Shown here: positions 44,575 through 56,986 of the stretch, in pieces
Layout of the letters: every line of letters starts with the position of its first letter
How positions within the stretch are numbered: position 1 is the stretch's first letter
Position numbers and translations under genes: made by a program
Source of the DNA: Euptelea pleiosperma
Taxonomy: Eukaryota > Streptophyta > Magnoliopsida > Ranunculales > Eupteleaceae
Direction: 5' to 3'
NCBI GenBank assembly: GCA_035048495.1
Contig: CM068540.1
Span: forward strand, 4,324,829 to 4,388,828
DNA: 64,000 nt
The notes under the pieces: model-generated
The model's input: only the letters and a program-made list of their open reading frames with translations
The model's database searches: none
Told to the model about the DNA's origin: nothing

Positions 44575-44780
44575 CTTGTTATTCGGGTAAAGGGTTTACG
44601 ACGTTGTCATCCCAAAGAAAACGTCGTCCCTAGAGTCAAAACTGTTGAGTGAACTTTGGTATACGTGTACCGTGTGATACGAATCTTAAGGACCACCAAC
44701 GATCTGGGACTAGGGAAGACATCCTCCTCAGGATGTGGTGTTTGTGACCAGTACCGTATAAATTTATAGCAAATCCTAAA

Positions 44781-45073
44781 TTAAAATACAAAAATGGCGC
44801 TGAAATTCAAAATTTAGGAAAAAAAACGGCGTTGTAATGGAAAATAACAGAAAAAAGGGAAACAATGGCACTGAAATTCAAAATTTGAAAAAAATTTCAA
44901 AAATGGAAAATAACTGAAATAACAGCCGTTTTCCACAAAATTTTCTGAAAAATAATAACTATTATTTTTGTTATAGTGGGAAAATAACAGCCGTTATTTT
45001 TAAAGCGTTTTAATGGTACATAACGTAACGGGGGAGGTCCGAATCCGTTATAACAGCCATTTTTTTAACCATG
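44781..45073. mobile_element. hAT-like MITE of the CAAGGTTTAAAA family, 3' part
   Basis: Ends in TTTTTTTAACCATG and carries the family's AACAGCCGTTATTTT, GAAATTCAAAATTT and GTTACGTTATG-type words. No left terminus is found. Confidence 0.6.
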
Positions 45074-45079
45074 GTTTAG

Positions 45080-45300
45080 TCCACACCTTGGTGGATACTC
45101 ACATAAAAAATCACCATAATTTGTAATCTCTAGCCATTAGATTTTAGTACTTTTTAAGGTGTGATTCTAGCGGTTGAATTCAACTTTTTTTTGAGTACTA
45201 AAATCAACGGCTAAAAATTATTAAACAAGTTGAGTTTTGGTATGAATGTCTACCAAGGGGTGAGCTAAACATCCATGTGGTCAGTGGGCCCAGATGGCAG
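45080..45300. repeat. Foldback family C
   Basis: ACCTTGGTGGATACTCACAT..CTAGCCATTAGATTTTAGTA faces TACTAAAATCAACGGCTA..GAATGTCTACCAAGG, ending GGTCAGTGGGCCCAGATGGC. Similar copies lie at 47275-47562 and 47680-47895. Confidence 0.7.
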
Positions 45301-45330
45301 CAGTGAGTAACAAAAATGGTGCTAGCTTAT

Positions 45331-46265
45331 ATGGTTCAAAGTATCGGCTGTTCCCAGTCAGGATCGGGATCGGAGCCCCCGATCCGATCCAAACTAGGCT
45401 CTCTGTTTCGCCCATCACTGTTTTACATAGGATCCTCACTTTGTCTCGATCAAGATGGGCCGATCCTGTTCCGATCCAGAACAATCCTGATCGGGATGAG
45501 AGCCCACGATCCAGCCTCTGATCCCGAGACTTTCATCCCTGCTAGCTTACGCTTTTTTTGGCGTAACCTACCAAGGATGAAAGTCTCGGGATCGGAGGCT
45601 GGATCGGTAGGCTCCGATCCCGATCCAGATCGGTCCGATACGGAAGAGGATCAGCCATCTCGCCCCGAGACGGTGTGAAAATCCTTAAGAAAATAGAGAA
45701 CTCGGGCGAGACAGAGCATGGTATGGATCGGATCGGTGGGCTCCGATCCAGATCCAGATCGCCCGATCCGGAACAGGATCGCCAGAGACTTTGAACCATG
45801 CATGGTTCGAAGTCTCGGGATCGGCGGTTGGATCGGACCCCTCCGATCCCGAGTTGGATCGGCTGGATCGGTCCGATCCACCGTGATCCCGAGACGGAAA
45901 AAAAAAAACCCTAAAAAATGCTAAAAAATTGTAGAAAAATCAGAAAAAATCATAAAAATTCAGAAAAGAAATCATATAATTAGAAAACACATAAAACATT
46001 AGGAAGCTGACAGGATCAGTCCGATCCACCGTGATCCCGAGACGGAAAAAAAAAATCCTAAAAAATACTAAAAAATGCAAAAAAATCCTAAACCGAGTTG
46101 GATCGGTTTAACTCGGTTGGATCGCCCGATCCAACCGATCCAAAGGGCGATCCAACCGATCCAGAGACTTGGATCGGACGATCCAGTGCGATTCGAGACA
46201 AACATTGGATTTTTGTCTCGGATGGCTACGATCCCGGTCTGGATCGCCCGAGACTTCGAACCATG
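45331..46265. repeat. Two abutting GATCGG-rich foldback elements
   Basis: Element one (45331-45800) starts ATGGTTCAAAGTATCGG and ends AGACTTTGAACCATG. Element two (45801-46265) starts CATGGTTCGAAGTCTCGGG and ends CCCGAGACTTCGAACCATG. Both are dense in GGATCGG / CCGATCC, and the first contains a smaller inverted pair (CTGATCCCGAGACTTTCATC / GATGAAAGTCTCGGGATCGG). A block TCCGATCCACCGTGATCCCG is directly repeated near 45873 and 46018. Long open frames here are artefacts of the repeat. Confidence 0.75.
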
Positions 46266-46269
46266 GAAC

Positions 46270-47270
46270 CATGTAACCTACAGCTTGTTACATTGCCACC
46301 CTAAGAGGAATTGTGTCAGATTTTTATACGTGGTTTTGAGTCTTTTGACTCCTTTGACTAATAGCGAGTTTATTTATGTTCGTCAGATCCTAGAATCTGA
46401 CCCACATTGACTCCTGTTTCTTAAATTTTAATTTCTCGCGCCTATTTTGGTTGATCTCATCTCGTTATTCTCTTGAGAAAGAGAATGTCCAAATCCCATC
46501 CAGCCAAACAGTACTTCGTCCCAAGGTCTACACTCTAGACTCCAGACCTCTGATGGTCCACAAAATTTCAAGCTGCCATCACACAAATTTCAAAACGTCC
46601 AACGGTTAGAACATATAGGAGCAGGATCCTATACTTTCCAATCCCATATTGCCTCAGTCTTAAGTCACCATAAGTAGCAAGCCTGTCGGGGACCGGGACC
46701 CACAATTCAATGAATTCCGATCGGGGTTTCAGGAAGAATCTGATCACATGGTTGCAATAATCCAATGGTATTGATATTTTAATCTATTAGATCCAATCAG
46801 TGGGACCCATTATTTGGTGGGTCTATCCTGAAGTTGTTATAATAGGTGATCAATTTAATACTCTTAACTATTTTAAGAGTGCAAGTCATCACAAAAAAAA
46901 TAATGGTGTTCTTTGAGTACATCCTCCTTAGGTCCACACCGTTCGATGCGCATCAAGATTTGCAACACACGAAAATCAAGGATCGTACAACAGTTTGGGC
47001 CCTAAGAACGATGTAAGCCATTCTATTCAGCAAACACTTCTTGAGTGGGCCATATGCTAAAGACCAACGGTTGTTGATACTTGATAGCACTAGTGAATGC
47101 CAGCTCAGCGCTATCAATCACCGTTGGATTCTCGAAATCCACGCCACGAGTCTGACTCCAGAAAAGGGGTCCTCGGATCCTGAGCCTAACCATATACCCC
47201 TTTTAAATTTCAAAAAAGGAAAAAGATGTAACAAGGTACGACTGATTGAAACTGTTTCAAATGTGGAAGC
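46270..47270. other. Intergenic, no gene recognised
   Basis: No family-like ORF, splice signals or RNA gene seen. 46280-47270 contains only short open frames. Confidence 0.4.
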
Positions 47271-47274
47271 ACGA

Positions 47275-47895
47275 TTTTTGTTACTCACCGTTATCATCTG
47301 GGCCCACTGACCGTATGGATGTTTGTCCCACCCCTTGGTGGATATACACACCAAACATCACCCTGATTGGTAATCTATAACCATTAGATTTTAGTACTTT
47401 TTAAGGTGTTCTTATAGCCGTTGAATGGAACCATTTTTTTAGTATTAAAATCAAAGGGTAAAAAATCATCAAACAAGCTGAGTTTTGGTATGAATATCTA
47501 CTAAGTGATGGGCTAAACATCCATGCGGTCAGTGGGCCCAGATGGCAGCGGTGACTCAAAATTGCCACTTCTGCAAATGAAAAGATCTCAGGTATACCTT
47601 GTCACATCACAACCCTTTCAAAAAATTAAAATAGTTTTATTAGAGTTACGTGTCAGATGCAGAGGCCCTCTTGAACCTTTTTTTTTATGGATACACACAC
47701 CAAAATTCGCCCTGATTGGTAATCTCTAACCAGTAGATTTTAGGATTTTATAGCCGTTGAATTGTTGAATTCAACCATTTTTTTGGAGTACTAAAACCAA
47801 CGGCTAAAAATCACCAAACAAGCTGATTTTGGTACGAACGTCTACTAAGGGGGGTAAACATCCATGCCCAGTGGGTCCAGTGACAGCGGTGACCC
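47275..47895. repeat. Two foldback family C copies in direct order
   Basis: 47275-47562 is near-complete, with arms TCATCTGGGCCCACTGACCG and TCAGTGGGCCCAGATGGC. 47680-47895 is a left-truncated copy ending CCAGTGACAGCGGTGACCC. Its continuation past the 47899-48290 insertion (AATCTGAGGTATAGCTTGTT) matches the flank of the first copy (GATCTCAGGTATACCTTGTC), so the two lie in a duplicated segment. Confidence 0.65.
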
Positions 47896-47898
47896 AAA

Positions 47899-48290
47899 AA
47901 GGGTCGGGCTCAAGGGACCCCCATTTCTGACCCCCGTTTTTGACCCCATCTAGGCGTACCCTCGTAGAAGATGAATCAATGGCTGATTTTTTGTGGGGAA
48001 GATCTCTATGGTGAGGAGATCATCCACACAAAAATTCAAATCATTCTGACATTCATAGACTGGTTTAGAAGCTGAAGCATTATGGACCGTTGATTTTTAC
48101 CGTGTAACTTTAAAACCACATCTGACGGGGTTAGAAATTTCAGAATGGGCTGATTTTTGGTTGGGGTGATCTATATGGTGAGGTTATCATCCCCACCAAA
48201 AATCAGCTATTGATTCATCTTCTACTGGGTACGCCAAGATGGGGGTCAAAAAAGGGGGTCAGAAATGGGGGTCCCTTGAGCCCGACCCTT
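47899..48290. mobile_element. Foldback MITE, family B, most complete copy, long inverted termini
   Basis: The left terminus AAGGGTCGGGCTCAAGGGAC and the right terminus GTCCCTTGAGCCCGACCCTT are perfectly inverted. Pairing continues through CCCCCATTTCTGACCCCC, GGCGTACCC and GAAGATGAATCAATGGCTGA to beyond 100 bp. Inner sequence matches the copies at 18990, 23395 and 36690. The related uninterrupted flank is at about 47560. Confidence 0.85.
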
Positions 48291-48479
48291 TGAAAAAATC
48301 TGAGGTATAGCTTGTTACATCACCACTCTTTTTTATTTTTAATTTTATTTTTAAATTAAAAACAGTTGCCGCCCATCAGATACCGACATAGTTTTGATCG
48401 CCGTGGTCAAGGGGGAAGGGCAAAATACCTTCCCTCCCTCGAGGGCCTTAATTCCGAATAAAACTTCGTAACCGCTCCC

Positions 48480-48965
48480 GTTGACCGCCCACAATATGAG
48501 CCACGTGGCACATTTTTAGAGGACGCTGAACCTAAAAAAAAGGAAACTCTTGATGAAAGTTACTTTCATCAAAGTTGAAGAAAGTACTCTGAAAAATCGC
48601 CACGTACACAAGAAGACAAAATTTATTAAATCAAGGGTACTTAAAAGCAACTCTGATGGAAGGAGAAATTTTTTATAACATTTATTGTGTGAGGTATTTA
48701 CCACGTGTCAATCTTTTGGAGACCACTGACAATAGGGATATTTTGCCCACTCTTTGGTGGACCTACAACACAAAAATCATCCTGATTGTTTATTTATAGC
48801 CGGTGGATATCAGTATCCTTGAATCCTACGGATAAAACTCAACTGATGAAAAGACACAATTCCAACATCTAAAAATACTAATTGGGCTGATTTTTTAATC
48901 CATCAAAGGGTGGGAAAAACATCCGTACGGTAAGTGGTCTCCAATATTCTGACACGTGTCAGATA
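48480..48965. repeat. Foldback repeat related to families A and C
   Basis: 48700-48965 pairs ACCACGTGTCAATCTTTTGG and GAGACCACTGAC with GTAAGTGGTCTCCAATATTC and TGACACGTGTCA. 48480-48530 is a left-arm scrap of family A (CCACAATATGAGCCACGTGG). Confidence 0.6.
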
Positions 48966-49282
48966 CAGTATTGTGTGACTCCCTTAAGTCAAGTATTTGG
49001 TTGTATACAAAATTTTCCCTCTCAATACTGTTCGCGTCTATGTAGATAAGCTACTTCTGAATACCGTGTATCTATTCCTTTATATCGCGATAAGATAATT
49101 TGATCCGAGAAATTAGAGAGAGAAAACATTAGCGTTTTCTAATAAAGTGAGAAATGAGAATTTATTTAAAAGAAAAGAGAGAGAAAACCAAAAAGCCGTT
49201 TTTCTCTCTCTAAGGAGCTGAGAAGATTTGCAGACAAGTCGGATGTTTTTGATCTGAAGTTCCCTCAAAACCCTAACCCTAA

Positions 49283-52200
49283 TGGAAGGTAACACTACTC
49301 GAATTACTTACTCTGTTTCAGTAGATATTCTGTGAATCAGTAGTGTTCGTTTGCAATTTCAGAGTAGAGTTAGAACCACTGTTAGTTGGTATTCAAAAAT
49401 CCGTAATTTTTTCCGGATTATTTTCGTTTTTGGAGATCGAAATAAGATTGGGAGACGGTGGTGGGTTTGGAAAAACCTGAAATCGAAATTAGGGTTTTGG
49501 TTTGTTTTGATCTTTGTATGTGAGTTTCGATATCTTCGGCTTCGTGAGAATTAGATTCGCGTTTTAAGGGACTATTTGGGTCGCCAATTTTGCGCTGATT
49601 AAAGATTTGTGCCCACAAAAGCTCTTAAAAATATCTATTTGAAGGTCAAACGGACACTTAGTTTTAGAGAAATCCATTTTTTTAGGTATTTTTAGGTAAA
49701 TAATCTGATCAGATATCAACAGAAGTGATAATTCAGATAAAGTAATTTTACGCATAATTAACGGCAAAATTATTACATTTAGAGTCTGTTTGGAAGACAA
49801 ATTTTGCTCAAACACACTCCCCACCCCCTTGGGGCCTCTAGTTCCAGCCACATAAAAAATCTTCGATCAGAGATTGTTATTTTTGCTCACAAATGGCAAT
49901 CCAAACACGAGTTGATCTGAAGGGCTGAAGCCAGGCTGCCACGGTATTTTTCTTGAGTTTCTCAAGGGTCCCTAGAATTAGATATTTTATTATTATTATT
50001 ATTATTATTTATGTATGTATTTATTTTAGGTGGTATATACATGATCAAATTATGATCTTATAGTTTGTTAAGTCAGTTTTTTTTTTTTTTTGGTAATTAA
50101 GCCTGTTTTTAAAGAGATCAGTAACTCAGTGTAGGCTTTGAACCCAGGTCTATGGTATCATCACCCACAAACTTTACCAACTGAGCAAGCTGGCACCTTC
50201 AATAAAAAGCGTCTTTGTTGATTTAGTGGTTTAATGAATTGTGGTAGACTCGCATTTTTTCAGATTTGAATGCTCATTCTTCCTTTCTCTGCCTGTCAGA
50301 AAACTTGTTCGGAACCTTAACTGGTGGAATGCCGATATACAAAAAAAAAAAAAGAAAAAAGCCAAACCCATCGAAATTGCGAACATATCTATGCCATTAT
50401 GTTTCTCCCTATTTTGGAAGTCATTTTGGTCAAGGATATTCTAGATAATCTTTTGGGATGTTCTTTAATTACATTCTTCTTGCCCGCTTACGGGAATTTG
50501 AAATTTCTTGTAGCAATTACTATTCCGTGCTTGGAATTTGGTTCCACTCATGCTCATGCATGATCCCATGGTCGCTTCATAATATTTTCATCCAATTGTT
50601 GATTAAGCCATTTGATTCATTGATGTCAGATCCTGTGGCTTCTATCTGAGATGGTGGTGCGTAGGTCAGGTTCTGTGGCCCTCCCTGACACATTTACAAT
50701 GCCTACACACCTAGGGTGATTTTTGCTAACTCCAATCAATGCACGCAAAGTAAAAAAATCTGTCTACAGATTGCACGCGAAGTAAAAAAATCTGTCTACA
50801 GATTGGTGTTGTACCTTCGTAAACCCCTTGATCATCTGTGTAAAGCATTAAATTTGAATGTATTCCGTTTTTAACCATAATTATACGTATTGCTACCAGA
50901 TTCCTTTGTATTCTCACCACAAAAATTTGTATGCAACAAGGACACTCCATTTTCTGAAATTTAGCAGTGTTGGACAAGCTATGTGCAGGGACACACCGAC
51001 ACTCTTATTCTAACAAATATGCATTTGTTAAATATCATGTTCTCATCTAACATTTGTACACAGTTTATGTGCTTTTCATGTATATATTAATACATTTATA
51101 TCCATTTATATGACACAGATGTGTTGACGTATCAGATTTGCTCTCGTCAGTGTGTCTGACACTTTGTATCTGTGTCTGACATCTAGACATGTGTCTCTGT
51201 CTAAGTTAGATAGAAAAATCCACTCTTTCAATCTCCATCATCATCCAATCCTTCTCCCAACTATTTGGTGTTGGGTACACGAATCCTGTATAGATACTCC
51301 ATTATATCCAAGTCCACATCTATGTTAAAGGATAAGCCTTCAAATCTTTTCTCACCATCTTGATCCACATCCTATTAACTGCTTTTCCAAGCTATATTCG
51401 TAACTATTCTTGTTATCAAGGTGAGAAAAAGGACAGACAAGGTTCCAATTCCATGTCCTTAAAGAGGCCCATAAAACCATGACCACCAACCACACCACCA
51501 CCTAAAATCTCGTAATACTCATCAAAGGCCCCCAGGTAGAGTTTTTTTTTTTTAACCGTCATTGTATAGGCTTTTATCGAAGGGCTCTCACTGTCTACTT
51601 AATGCTAATTAATTGTGACAATAGATCATAGACACAATAGCTCTTGTTAGTAGGTAAAGCATGCAACCGCATCCTTGCACTAGTTAATTTTCCGTGTCTA
51701 TTTTTTGAGTCTTTATGCAGATAAAACTACACTACTCGTTGATTTTACCTGAGTTCTGCTCTATATGTCTGTTTTCTTCTTTATTGATGTTGAAAATCCC
51801 CTGTTTCACAGTATATGTCTGTTTTGTTCCATGCATTTATAAACTCTTGAATTGTCCTGTGTTGGAGAGAAATTAGACTGCTTGCTTGCCTTCAAAAACT
51901 CTATGAATACTATTTCTATTGTTTGGTCTATATTTGGAAGTAGTTTTTGATGTACTTCTTTATATGAGGAGATTTCTAAAGCTTAAACAACTTATCTGCA
52001 TAAACACTTTCTGATTGACAGGGGGATCCCCTGACCAAGAATCAGTAGGGTCTGGGACAAAAAGGTCCAGTGTGTCATCAGGAGGTAGGCCTCGGAGTCG
52101 TAAAGAATTTCTTCGGAAATTTGTGGACAGCAAAATCCTGACAGCAAAGCTTGAGGAGTGGTTTTATGCAATATCAGAAAAATCAGCAAGTAAAAAGCCT

Positions 52201-54096
52201 GCCTTTGACGTTCCTTTTGAGTTGACAGAACTTCAAAAGTTTGATTATGCATTGGAAGGGGTTTCATTTCAGCAGTTGACTCGGATGCCCAATGCTGTTT
52301 ATGCTTCAACATCGGATGCTGTTGAAGCAACTGCGTATCTTGCCATTGAGGATTTCCTACATGCAAGTGTGCAGGGCTTGTGGGATGCATTTTGGAGTCA
52401 AAGTGGGACTATGCCTTTCTCTGTTGCCTGTCTACACAGTTCGAGCTTGAAATTCTATCCAGCTGAGAAAGCGATTGCAAGTGGAAAGCTTGAAGGTCTT
52501 TGTGCCACTGCTATAATGCTGAAGAACACTCGACATCCGCATGGGAAGTGGGACCATATTCTTGAACTAGCATTGCTGAGGCCCGATGTCGGGAGCCTTG
52601 TAATGGAGAGTGACCGGAAGCCTTCTCTTGCTGTTCTGGGGGAAGCCCTCTTCTTTGCTCTCCGTATACTATTGTCAAGAAGCCTAAGCAGATCTAATGT
52701 TCTTCACAGTTGTAACTCTGTCTTTGTGCTTCTTGTTGATTCTCAATATGGTGGGGTGGTAAAAGTTGAAGGGGATGTGAATAAATTGGATTTTGACGTG
52801 AACAATGTTTATGAATCTGCTGCTGAATGGATAAGAAAACATTCACAAATTGCAGTTTCTCCCATTGATAGGATCTGGAACAAGCTTGGGAATGCCAACT
52901 GGGGAGATATTGGTGCTCTACAGGTGCTTCTGGCGACCTTCCATTGTATTGTTCAATTTGCTGGAATGCCAAAGCATTCGGTTGAAGATTTAGCTGGTGA
53001 TCATGGTTCCCGTCTCCAGATCCGCAGAACCGAAAGGCAATTGGGGGACACCAGAGTGAATGGAAACGGTTTATTCCGGTTCCAACACCGCAGTGCTTCT
53101 CCTGAAATTGTTGAAGTCCAGGATGAATCCAAAGAGGTAATGAAGCTAGAGGCAGCATCTGTTTTGTGGCTGGAGGATTCGAATTGTCAAAAGGGTTTTC
53201 AGATTAATGAAGTTTTGAGTGATGGTGAACTTCCATTTTACAGTGCAACTTCAGTAGAACAACCAGGAAAGGCTCTATTCTTGTGTGTTGGTTCTCATCC
53301 TTCTCAGCTAGAGCCAGCTTGGGAGGATATGAACTTATGGTATCAAGTTCAGAGGCAGACTAAAATATTGACTGTCATGAAACAGAGAGGTCTCTCTAGC
53401 AAGTATCTTCCTCAGCTGGTTGCATCCGGCAGGATAATTCACCCTGGACAGTGTCGGAGACCGAGCTCTGGTGGAAATTGTGACCACCCTTGGTGTGGGA
53501 CCCCAATCCTCGTAACCAGCCCAGTTGGCAAATCAGTTGCAGACCTGGTAAGAGATGGGCGATTTGGATCAGATGAGGCTATCAGGTGTTGCCATGACTG
53601 CTTATCAGCCCTGTCAACTTCAGCTTCTGCTGGAATCCGGCATGGAGACATCCGTCCAGAGAATGTGATCCGTGTGAATTCTGGTGTGAGGCATCCGTAT
53701 TATGTTCTTGTTGGCTGGGGGCATGCCATATTAGAAGAGAGGGATCGCCCGGCCATGAATCTTCACTTCTCGTCAACGCATGCTCTTCAGGAAGGGAAGC
53801 TGTGCTCAGCTTCAGATGCAGAGAGCCTGATCTACTTGCTTTATTTTTCATCTGGTGGGGTTTTGCCAGACTTGGATTCAGTAGAGGGGGCACTGCAGTG
53901 GAGAGAGGCCTCGTGGTCAAGAAGGTTGATTCAGCAGAAGCTTGGGGACATGTCAGCTGTGCTGAAAGCCTTTGCTGATTATGTGGACAGTCTTTGTGGG
54001 ACACCCTATCCTATGGACTATGAGATATGGCTGAGAAGGATGAGGAGAAATGTTCATGAAGAAGATCATGGGAAGGAAATCGACACGATGGGTTAG
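49283..54096 (+). CDS. Conserved plant protein of unknown function with a degenerate kinase-like C-terminus
   Basis: The main exon (52022-54096) is open from an acceptor (TTCTGATTGACAG) to TAG but has no usable ATG at its start. A 7-nt first coding exon ATGGAAG (49283-49289, after AAACCCTAACCCTA) with donor GTAACA joins in phase to give MEGGSPDQESVGSG and 693 residues. The intron is 2732 nt. The body (FDVPFELTELQKFDYALEGV, RMPNAVYASTSDAVEATAYL, HPHGKWDHILELALLRPD) matches a widely conserved but uncharacterised plant family, from memory. The C-terminal third looks like a protein-kinase C-lobe: GIRHGDIRPENVI (H543, D545, N550) resembles the catalytic loop, and LVGWG (566-569) stands where DFG is expected, so metal binding is probably lost and it may be a pseudokinase. 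No signal peptide or membrane segment is seen. The substrate is unknown. The reverse-strand open frames inside are shadows. Confidence 0.85.
50077..50198 (-). mobile_element. tRNA-derived SINE in the first intron
   Basis: The minus strand reads GGTGCCAGCTTGCTCAGTTG at the start, with Pol III A box TTGCTCAGTTGG (50188-50177) and B box GGTTCAAAGCC (50144-50134) about 35 bases apart. It ends in a poly-A tail (poly-T on the plus strand, 50077-50091). Length is about 120 bp. Confidence 0.75.
50741..50806 (+). repeat. Short tandem duplication, 2 x about 34 bp
   Basis: GCACGCAAAGTAAAAAAATC plus TGTCTACAGATT is repeated with one base change (GCACGCGAAG). It lies in the intron of the 49283-54096 gene. 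Confidence 0.7.
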
Positions 54097-54760
54097 GATT
54101 ATTTTTTGCAGTAGCCACAATAGCAGAGCTGAGCCCTCTAGAGCATCTGGAACATTGCCACTGCTTGAGATTGGGATGGGTTGTTCGGATTTTCGGGAGG
54201 TCTCTGATGCTTGAATCAATTATAAACATTGTTAGATGGTTTGGAGTTTGTTTTCCTCAGGTTGAGACGGATTGTCCGGATTTATAGAGAATGGTTTGAA
54301 CCACCCCTGAGGACAAAATCAAGTTTCAATGTGCACACTGGAGCACGTTTATGAACGTTATTCTTGAGAACATTTTTGAACCATCTGGGAAATTGCTTGG
54401 ATCTGCAGAGAAGATGAGCTACACCATTCTGTGTTCCAGAGACCATTCTGAAATTTCATGGGGTCCAACCATTTTGCGATATTGGCATTTTCAGTTCTCT
54501 CATCCCTTAGAGGGTGTGAATGTCATCCTTTCCCGAGACTGTGATGAGCCCACTTCGTGTTATATTATATTAATTGTTATTTTTTCTCTGTAAAGATATG
54601 AGCTGTCCTAATGTCTTGAACTTCATCTCTAGATCCAGGACCCTGTCCTCTGTAAATGGGTTGTTGGCCTTTTGTGTTTCTCTGGGTTTTCCAGCTAGAA
54701 TTGTTTATGGGGTGTCTCCTTTTCCCTTCTGGTTATACAATTGGATCTTTTCCCAAGTCT
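54097..54760 (+). other. Probable 3' UTR and downstream flank of the 49283-54096 gene
   Basis: AT-rich sequence without a gene. The position suggests 3' UTR, but no polyadenylation site can be fixed. 54760-55925 also shows no gene or clear repeat. Confidence 0.4.
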
Positions 54761-55929
54761 GATTTTTATTTTCTGGAGAATCTGCTCTTATAATTACTTG
54801 TGCTACCATAGTGCAATGTTTCAGAGATTCATGTAATCTTTCTCTTCAAGTTTGATCATGTACACTTCCGGGCAACATGAACTGTTGAATGGGACTAATG
54901 TGGTTTACTTGGAAGCTGCTTTTGCTATATGTCAGAGGCAAGGATGATCCAAAAGTTAGCAAGGAGGACAATCACCATCCTAACTGCTCTTCACCTCCCC
55001 AATGTTCAGTTCTTCTGGAGCTTTTGATTAATTGGCAAGGGAAACAAAGTAAGCATCAGATTTCATAAAGATTGTGACTTGCTAATTTATTTCCCATTTG
55101 TCAGTTACCTTCGTTCTCCTGAAATTTAATTCCGAACATTTCCCTAATTTCCAGGTATCTGCATTAGGAGAGGAATAAAGAAGCCAACTATTGTTAAGAA
55201 GGGCACTTCTATGTTTGTATTCTCATTCAAGATTTAGCTTAGGTTGACTGGTACAATTTCTTCAGCTCTAAATTAGGATTGTTAGCATGATTTTTGAGAC
55301 TTGAGAGTACCCCGTGTCTGCTCTAACATGACTTGTTTTGTCAACATTCTCAGCTCTGCCTATGTCGATAATCTAATATCTCAGATCTGATATTGTTTAT
55401 ATTGCTTAAATTCAGCAGTTATGGTCTGGAAGACCAAAAGAATACGCGATCAGAAGTAATGGTCTTATTTTTAGACCTGTCTAGAGGGCGCAAGGCTAAT
55501 GCAATGCAGCAAATTGAAAGACAGGAAGATGTTGAAGAAAAATCTCCTTAAAAAGTGCTATCAGTATTTTGGGGGTCTTTTTGCAGGTGGGACAACTTAC
55601 AAAGCAATGTAGGTGCCATCCAAGCTCACAAAATCCCATAACAAAAACAATGAAAATTCAAAATTAGTACAGGCTGCATTTTAGGGTCCATCCTAACAAC
55701 CCCTTGGCCATTGGTCTTTTAGTAATTTGGGTTTAAAGTTAGGGCTCATTTGGACCTGCACAAAACTTGAACCAAACACTCCCCTAGTTAGCATACCCAC
55801 TTCTTTGCGCTGATGACGCGAAACCCACTCCTTGACTATATTGGAAATTTTAGGTTAGGGATTTAAAATGTACTATGGGCAACAAAATATTCTTTTCCCT
55901 CATGACTGATTTGATAAAATTAATCAACA

Positions 55930-56700
55930 GTTACCAAGGATGATCACTTTTTGTATAAGTAAATGTCATTAAAAGGAAAATCACAGAGAGCTACAAAGGA
56001 CCTCCAGGAGAGGGCCTCAAAGCAGAAACTAAACAAACAAAAAACATCAAATGGGAGTCGAACCACCTAGAAGCTCGTCTCAACAAAACACAATCCTCTA
56101 AATTCCATGTAGACTGGGGACAATAGATACAAATAACCTTTGACCTTTAGCAAATCTTTCAAAACCTCCTCTTCCTCCCTTATCCTCCCCCTTGAAAATA
56201 GGGGCGTTCCTTTCTTTCTAAATAACCCACAAAACGACAAAAGAAAAAATGCACCAAAGATGTCTACCTCTTCCTTCAAAAACCTCCACGAGAAACCTTG
56301 GATAAGGATGCTTACTTTCTCTGGCACCACAAAGTCAAGCCGGAAGAGGGAGGATAGAGCTTGCCAAATGGCGTACAAGAAGGGGCAGTGAATTATCGAC
56401 CGTCTCTGCACTAGACTTGCACAGAGCCCTACTATTTTAGTGATCCACCCTCAAAATCTTGTCCAACATAGCAATCTAAACGAAGAAACACACTTAGATG
56501 GGAGCCCCCCAAACTAAAGCTGCAGGAAAGGTTTTGCTCTGCCATTCCAGTCTAATATGGGCGTGAAACAACCTGATAGAGATCCCTTTGGGGTCCCATT
56601 TCCAAATCCTCTGGTCCGCCAATGAAGCTAAGTCCCATTTCCAAGGACGAATTTGCATACAAAGATCTCGGAATAAATCATATTTAAGCACTGTTAACCA
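55930..56700 (-). pseudogene. LINE fragment, C-terminal zinc-binding (zf-RVT) region
   Basis: Minus-strand frames show KWDPKGISIRLFHAHIRLEW and LVWGAPI (56691-56494). After frame changes they continue as IIHCPFLYAIWQALSSLFRL (56411-56067), the HCxF..W pattern of the zinc-binding tail of plant L1-type ORF2. No RT core is present, so it is a 5'-truncated insertion, as LINE retrotransposition commonly yields. Not obviously the same copy as the LINE at 19801-36440. Confidence 0.7.
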
Positions 56701-56986
56701 AGGCTCATAAATTAGGTGGGGGGGTCAACTGGGGACTCAACCAGGTCACAAACATGGTAGACTCAGGCTCTGCAAAGAGACTTGCAGATTCCATGTTCAA
56801 AATATTCGTAGTTCTATTTCTCTATTGAAATACTTTTTGTAATATTAAACCAGATTTTTGCTGCATCTGCTCAACCGATCCAAATCCCAGGACAACACAA
56901 CACATTTGACTAATCAACCCCCCGAATTGTGGTTTGCCAACCGTGCTGATTACTATTATCAACAGTGAGCAAATCAGTAAACTAGC

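Noticed and set aside
45294..45924. Overlapping ORFs on both strands in the GATCGG cluster
   Set aside because: Repeat-driven open frames of an Asp/Pro/Arg-rich kind with no family resemblance.
50077..50198. Functional tRNA gene
   Set aside because: A and B boxes are present but the arms do not form an acceptor stem and a poly-A tail follows; SINE is the better reading.
52694..53158. Minus-strand 154-codon ORF
   Set aside because: Shadow of the conserved plus-strand coding exon 52022-54096.
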